Positions 10,107 through 10,609 of a stretch of DNA of 10,609 nt are shown here, piece after piece. Origin of the DNA: Hirudo medicinalis (Eukaryota; Annelida; Clitellata; Hirudinida; Hirudinidae); assembly GCA_011800805.1 (NCBI GenBank), contig MPNW01001652.1:2501-13109 (forward strand). The letters are read 5' to 3'. Both the position numbers and the translations under genes were made by a program. Numbering within the stretch: position 1 is the first letter of the stretch; every line of letters starts with the position of its first letter. The notes under the pieces were generated by a model, which saw only the letters and a list, made by a program, of their open reading frames with translations, did not search any database and was not told the origin of the DNA.

Positions 10107-10395
10107 TACTTCTCATTAACAGGGAAATTATGCGAAAGCACTGAGCCTCTACAGGCGATCACTCAAACAAAAACCATCAGACCTTCTTCTCCAATCGAAC
10201 TACAAGAAACTTCTCCTGACCCTTCAAAGTTCAAAGGTCACAAGGTTAAGCTCTGAACTTTCGAACTCCGGATCTGGCTATTGTCGTTGTTGCTTCAAAG
10301 GTCGTCAGAACTTTACCACGCGTTCTCAAGGTTGCGTCAGAGGTGGCCAGAAGTTGAACAACTCGTCTGCTAAATACTTCACTCGAATTTCATAA
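2414..10395 (+). CDS. TMTC-family transmembrane/TPR protein, 5'-partial, 12 exons
   Basis: Spliced gene missing its N-terminal exons. The joined product has the family order: hydrophobic membrane segments with an F-P-R-F...DNPA motif and a DWSM-x-S-V-P motif (DUF1736 region), a [13 protein letters not shown] motif, a W-K-N-R-D-T-L-Y-R linker, then TPR repeats. Known TMTC1-4 are ER membrane GT-C type proteins that O-mannosylate cadherin ectodomains, with lumenal TPRs; that role is inferred by family, not seen here. Exons are 2414-2517, 3291-3486, 4136-4260, 4503-4724, 5155-5274, 5527-5670 or 5647, 5794-5900, 6851-7068, 8733-8881, 9286-9411, 9733-9810 and 10123-10395. Junction phases match except between exons 6 and 7. 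Using the donor at 5648 the frame stays open for 612 codons. The subtype (TMTC1 to 4) could not be assigned. The TPR part looks shorter and more diverged than in vertebrate members. Confidence 0.88.
2661..3027 (+). repeat. GAT-type tandem repeat in intron 1, with 128-bp duplication
   Basis: Interrupted (GAT)n with a higher-order unit of about 36 nt (gacattattagtgaggatg...). Bases 2702-2828 recur without a mismatch at 2830-2956, on either side of the single N at 2829. The Asp-rich reading frame through it ([12 protein letters not shown]) is a product of the repeat. It lies wholly within intron 1 (2518-3290). Confidence 0.95.
3291..3486 (+). CDS. TMTC exon 2 (DUF1736 region, DWSM motif)
   Basis: Acceptor ttcaag ends at 3290 and donor GTTCGA starts at 3487. 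It enters at phase 2, completing AGG (Arg), and leaves at phase 0. The peptide has a hydrophobic stretch (C-L-A-L-W-L-L-F), then [19 protein letters not shown], which is the most diagnostic family segment, then a second hydrophobic helix (about 20 residues from N-I-L-T-L-L). The frame stays open 5' of the acceptor back to a TTG at 3271, but that stretch lies in the intron. The donor is weaker than consensus, yet it is the one that keeps phase with the next exon. Confidence 0.87.
3618..3728 (+). repeat. ATT trinucleotide tract in intron 2
   Basis: Interrupted (TTA)n with a few G and C variants. It is followed by very AT-rich sequence with nested TAATTA and ATTAATAAT palindromes at about 3850-3935. 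No gene is seen in the intron (3487-4135). Confidence 0.95.
4033..4097 (+). repeat. 26-nt tandem repeat, 2.5 copies
   Basis: The first 20 nt of the unit are attatgaaattaacggacat, then tacgta. It starts at 4033 and 4059 with no mismatch and breaks off in a third copy at 4085. It ends about 40 nt before the exon 3 acceptor. Confidence 0.93.
4136..4260 (+). CDS. TMTC exon 3 ([12 protein letters not shown] membrane segment)
   Basis: Acceptor aatttcag ends at 4135 and donor GTGAGA starts at 4261. The phase is 0 in and 2 out. A lysine-rich start (T-K-K-D-S-E) leads into a long hydrophobic helix and then [14 protein letters not shown]. This corresponds to the family's well conserved P-V-G-F-V-V-A-E-R-V-L-Y-L-P-S segment, with Tyr for Phe and Ile for Val. 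Reading on past the donor meets TGA at once (4262-4264), so the intron must be removed. Confidence 0.88.
4283..4335. other. Inverted repeat (potential RNA hairpin) in intron 3
   Basis: Perfect 10-nt arms gagacaggtg (4283-4292) and cacctgtctc (4326-4335) flank a 33-nt loop inside a 242-nt intron. The loop holds a donor-like aaggtgagat at 4307-4316. Function, if any, is unknown. Confidence 0.6.
4503..4724 (+). CDS. TMTC exon 4 (last membrane helix and linker to TPRs)
   Basis: Acceptor AG is at 4501-4502 (aattag), chosen over the AG at 4506-4507 because it alone keeps the frame and completes S-T-G-F after Y-L-S, the family pattern. It enters at phase 2 and leaves at phase 2; the donor GTTCTA starts at 4725. 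A basic stretch ([13 protein letters not shown]) is followed by a hydrophobic helix [13 protein letters not shown]. After it comes [13 protein letters not shown], equivalent to the conserved W-x-N-E-x-x-L-F-R linker that opens the TPR domain. In known family members the TPRs face the ER lumen. Confidence 0.87.
4806..4848 (+). repeat. ATT trinucleotide tract in intron 4
   Basis: About 12 uninterrupted ATT copies ending in ATC variants (catcatcac). Confidence 0.96.
4988..5140 (+). repeat. Degenerate ATTGTGCATTGTGA array in intron 4
   Basis: Ten-odd copies of ttgtgcatt / gtgaattgtg alternate at a spacing of roughly 10-11 nt. A longer period is also seen: the block tgcattgttacttgtgcatt occurs twice, near 5018 and 5105. 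It ends 15 nt before the exon 5 acceptor. Confidence 0.88.
5155..5274 (+). CDS. TMTC exon 5 (first TPR)
   Basis: Acceptor cttcaaag ends at 5154 and donor GTGAAG starts at 5275, phase 2 in and out. A later AG at 5158-5159 would put the frame out. The start gives [14 protein letters not shown], matching the family's R-S-A-L-x-x-x-P-x-N-A-K. Then comes a full [16 protein letters not shown] as helix A and [12 protein letters not shown] as helix B, with the usual Gly and Ala positions. Next to the linker in exon 4 this is strong support for the TMTC call. Confidence 0.88.
   Translation: MSFSTSTRRNERQNVVQLCQPLERPGEPQHGCQLLQDCH
5275..5526 (+). other. Intron 5, no feature
   Basis: 252 nt of AT-rich sequence between donor GTGAAG and acceptor attccag. 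I see no repeat or gene in it apart from a small inverted TTCTTTTTCTCGAAGAAGAAA near 5453. Confidence 0.7.
5527..5670 (+). CDS. TMTC exon 6 (second TPR and start of third); 3' end uncertain
   Basis: Acceptor attccag ends at 5526, entering at phase 2 to give [15 protein letters not shown], the end of one TPR and helix A of the next. Then [13 protein letters not shown] is helix B, and [14 protein letters not shown] looks like helix A of a third repeat. The best looking end is 5670 (CACCAG then GTGCTG), but that leaves phase 2 while the next exon can only start in phase 0. A donor GTTAAC at 5648 leaves phase 0 and restores the frame, at the cost of losing the V-N-L-A-S-L-T-R segment. Confidence 0.78.
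5675..5788 (+). repeat. GATT/ATTG tetranucleotide tract in intron 6
   Basis: (ATTG)n with CTTG variants passes into (TTTA)n. It fills nearly the whole of the short intron between the conflicting exon 6 donor and the exon 7 acceptor. Confidence 0.95.
5794..5900 (+). CDS. TMTC exon 7 (TPR helix B), start uncertain
   Basis: The 3' part reads [16 protein letters not shown] and ends at donor GTTGGA (5901), phase 2. This joins exon 8 cleanly as [10 protein letters not shown]. Only two AGs upstream can serve as acceptor, at 5792-5793 and 5866-5867. Both give phase 0, in conflict with the preferred phase 2 end of exon 6. From 5794 the peptide starts [12 protein letters not shown] and is unusually hydrophobic for a TPR. 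A 1-base sequence error, a frameshift mutation or the alternative donor at 5648 would each explain this. Confidence 0.62.
5903..6212 (+). repeat. ATGG/GGAT tetranucleotide tract in intron 7
   Basis: About 310 nt. The first part is pure (GATG)n for over 60 nt, then increasingly interrupted. It starts two bases after the exon 7 donor, so the repeat abuts the splice site. Ser-Ile-His-Pro type frames on the minus strand are repeat artefacts. Confidence 0.96.
6213..6850 (+). other. Rest of intron 7, with a 17-nt triple repeat
   Basis: No exon is supported. A three-copy 17-nt repeat that begins acattaagt lies at 6745-6761, 6762-6778 and 6779-6795; the second halves of the copies differ. A T-rich stretch ending in AG (about 6541-6549) looks like an acceptor but is not followed by a useful frame. 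Confidence 0.65.
6851..7068 (+). CDS. TMTC exon 8 (diverged TPR)
   Basis: Acceptor tgatttcag ends at 6850 and donor GTTAGT starts at 7069. It enters at phase 2 (AG plus C gives Ser) and leaves at phase 1. The 72-codon open stretch reads [20 protein letters not shown] as TPR helix A and turn. A helical segment follows with [11 protein letters not shown] and [12 protein letters not shown]. In-frame stop TAG is at 7071, just past the donor. The repeats here stray far from the TPR consensus; they are called by position and by the phase match to both neighbours. Confidence 0.8.
7326..7343. promoter_or_regulatory. Adjacent AP-1 and CRE consensus sites in intron 8
   Basis: TGACTCA at 7326-7332 and the palindrome TGACGTCA at 7336-7343 are separated by three bases. 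These are the textbook sites for AP-1 and CREB/ATF bZIP factors. They could be an intronic enhancer of the TMTC gene or a promoter element for the ORF that starts at 7420. Short motifs can arise by chance; the pair is what makes it notable. Confidence 0.4.
7420..7650 (+). other. 76-codon ATG ORF in intron 8, unrecognised
   Basis: The ATG is in good start context (ccacgATGG) and lies 76 nt past the CRE. The DNA is less AT-rich than the rest of the intron. The product would be basic and charged ([11 protein letters not shown]) with a Cys-bearing end (M-D-C-H-C-G-R). I recognise no family. It may be a small nested gene, an unrecognised alternative exon, or chance. An open frame on the minus strand (7407-7733, 108 codons) overlaps it but has no ATG. 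Confidence 0.2.
7765..7950 (+). repeat. Diverged 120-nt tandem duplication in intron 8
   Basis: The segment at 7765-7820 (cgatccgttaagatg..., aaaagtactctg, ttttgtac) recurs at 7885-7940 with an offset of exactly 120 nt and roughly 80 percent identity by eye. Both copies are followed by a ttgttgtacttgtaa segment, the seed of the minisatellite that begins at 7953. Confidence 0.8.
7953..8168 (+). repeat. 24-nt minisatellite, 9 copies
   Basis: The first 20 nt of the unit are atgatgtactgttgtacttg, then taag. Nine copies in register differ by single substitutions. As 24 is a multiple of three, a repetitive frame (M-M-Y-C-C-T-C-K) stays open to 8294, but it has no sign of being a gene. Each unit has the small inverted match gtac...gtac. 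Confidence 0.96.
8169..8732 (+). other. Rest of intron 8, nothing supported
   Basis: AT-rich intron. Only an 8-nt triplet (taatgtca at 8541, 8549 and, with one change, 8557) stands out. No exon is supported before the acceptor of exon 9. Confidence 0.65.
8733..8881 (+). CDS. TMTC exon 9 (Ser-rich insert plus helix)
   Basis: Acceptor aaactcag ends at 8732 and donor GTTTTT starts at 8882. It enters at phase 1: the G at 7068 plus AA gives Glu. It leaves at phase 0. The peptide opens with a basic, low-complexity Ser stretch ([12 protein letters not shown]), then [14 protein letters not shown] and [10 protein letters not shown], which look helical and suit a TPR or the linker between two. The match of phase with exon 8 across a 1664-nt intron supports it. 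On composition alone this is one of the weaker exons. Confidence 0.72.
9286..9411 (+). CDS. TMTC exon 10 (TPR helix A and B)
   Basis: Acceptor ttcaacag ends at 9285 and donor GTAGGT starts at 9412; phase 0 at both ends, 42 codons. The first half is charged and leucine-rich ([12 protein letters not shown]). The second half is a clear [24 protein letters not shown], whose helix B is completed by the next exon. The exon is richer in GC than its flanks. Confidence 0.83.
9733..9810 (+). CDS. TMTC exon 11 (TPR helix B and next helix A)
   Basis: Acceptor atccaag ends at 9732 and donor GTGAGT starts at 9811, a perfect consensus donor. Phase is 0 at both ends, 26 codons. [10 protein letters not shown] completes the helix B begun in exon 10 with the textbook A...A-x-x-L-x-P spacing. 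[13 protein letters not shown] starts the next TPR, which exon 12 continues with G-N-Y-A-K-A-L. This three-exon TPR run is the strongest evidence at the 3' end of the gene. Confidence 0.87.
9978..10108 (+). repeat. ATT trinucleotide tract next to the exon 12 acceptor
   Basis: About 130 nt of (ATT)n with a few TGT and CTA variants, ending 14 nt before the acceptor AG. Being T-rich on the coding strand, it may stand in for the pyrimidine tract of this splice site; that is inference. Confidence 0.95.
10123..10395 (+). CDS. TMTC terminal exon 12 (last TPR and Cys/Arg-rich tail)
   Basis: Acceptor cattaacag ends at 10122, directly after a long ATT tract. Phase 0 gives [20 protein letters not shown], completing the last TPR. 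Another short helix follows ([10 protein letters not shown]). After that a tail of about 55 residues has no TPR character and is rich in Ser, Cys, Arg and Lys (Y-C-R-C-C-F-K-G-R). The stop TAA is at 10393-10395. A further exon instead of the tail is possible (a weak GT follows AAG at 10237), but the frame is open to the stop and I prefer the tail. Confidence 0.83.
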   Translation, partial: GNYAKALSLYRRSLKQKPSDLLLQSNYKKLLLTLQSSKVTRLSSELSNSGSGYCRCCFKGRQNFTTRSQGCVRGGQKLNNSSAKYFTRIS

Positions 10396-10408
10396 TAATG
10401 AAATTTAC

Positions 10409-10478
10409 TGTGTGTGTGTGCGTGTGAGTGTGTGTGTATGTGTGTCTGTGCAGGTGAGTGTGTGTGCAAGTGTGTATG
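10409..10478 (+). repeat. TG dinucleotide tract in the presumed 3' UTR
   Basis: Interrupted (TG)n starting 13 nt after the stop codon. In RNA, UG runs are known binding sites for TDP-43 and CELF-type proteins. From here to the window end I see no AATAAA, so the polyadenylation site probably lies further downstream or uses a variant signal. Confidence 0.93.
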
Positions 10479-10609
10479 TTTGTTTATGTTATTGCTAAGT
10501 TATATTCGCGTAAGATGAAGACTGTGTGCTTGTGTGCCTCCCTGACCTAATAATAGATTATTATTATTATTATAATTGTAATTGCATTTTACTGACGAAG
10601 TAACATCTC

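Noticed and set aside
9932..10256. Poly-Tyr/Leu/Ile frames near the last exon
   Set aside because: They come from the ATT tract; the frame that runs into exon 12 from there is not the TPR frame, which begins at 10123.
1..10609. tRNA, rRNA or transposon ends
   Set aside because: I found no cloverleaf, rRNA-like block, transposase or reverse transcriptase motif, or long terminal inverted repeats by reading both strands.

Overview
The window reads as draft genomic DNA from an animal. It is AT-rich and intron-dense with ordinary GT-AG splice junctions, and it carries many micro- and minisatellites. No bacterial-type gene spacing is seen, and one base is ambiguous (N at 2829). An invertebrate, perhaps a lophotrochozoan, is my guess from the short exons and repeat style; nothing in the sequence proves it.

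The only gene I can support well is on the + strand, from 2414 to a stop at 10393-10395. It is the 3' part of a TMTC-family gene (transmembrane and tetratricopeptide-repeat containing protein). I rebuilt twelve exons by splice sites and codon phase: 2414-2517, 3291-3486, 4136-4260, 4503-4724, 5155-5274, 5527-5670 (or -5647), 5794-5900, 6851-7068, 8733-8881, 9286-9411, 9733-9810 and 10123-10395. The first four encode the end of the membrane domain, including the family's DNPA and DWSM hallmarks (DUF1736 region). The rest encode TPR repeats and a Cys/Arg-rich tail. Phases agree at ten of eleven junctions. The exon 6-7 junction is the exception: either a donor at 5648 is used, or there is a frameshift or sequence error. 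With the 5648 donor the joined reading frame is 612 codons plus stop. The N-terminal exons should lie upstream and were not recognised in 1-2413. TMTC proteins of known function are ER membrane O-mannosyltransferases acting on cadherin-type domains.

Layout: 1-2413 is non-coding as far as I can tell, with a 21-nt triplet repeat, an ATC tract, an AAT tract and a small CpG-rich patch. The introns carry mostly different simple repeats: GAT-type with a 128-bp duplication around the N (intron 1), ATT (2, 4, 11), an ATTGTGCAT-type array (4), GATT (6), ATGG (7) and a 24-nt minisatellite (8). Intron 8 is the longest (1664 nt). It also holds adjacent AP-1 and CRE consensus sites ahead of a 76-codon ATG ORF, the only weak hint of a second transcript. 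A TG tract lies in the presumed 3' UTR. I see no new biological system; the points most worth checking are the exon 6-7 junction, the duplication at the N, and the intron 8 module.
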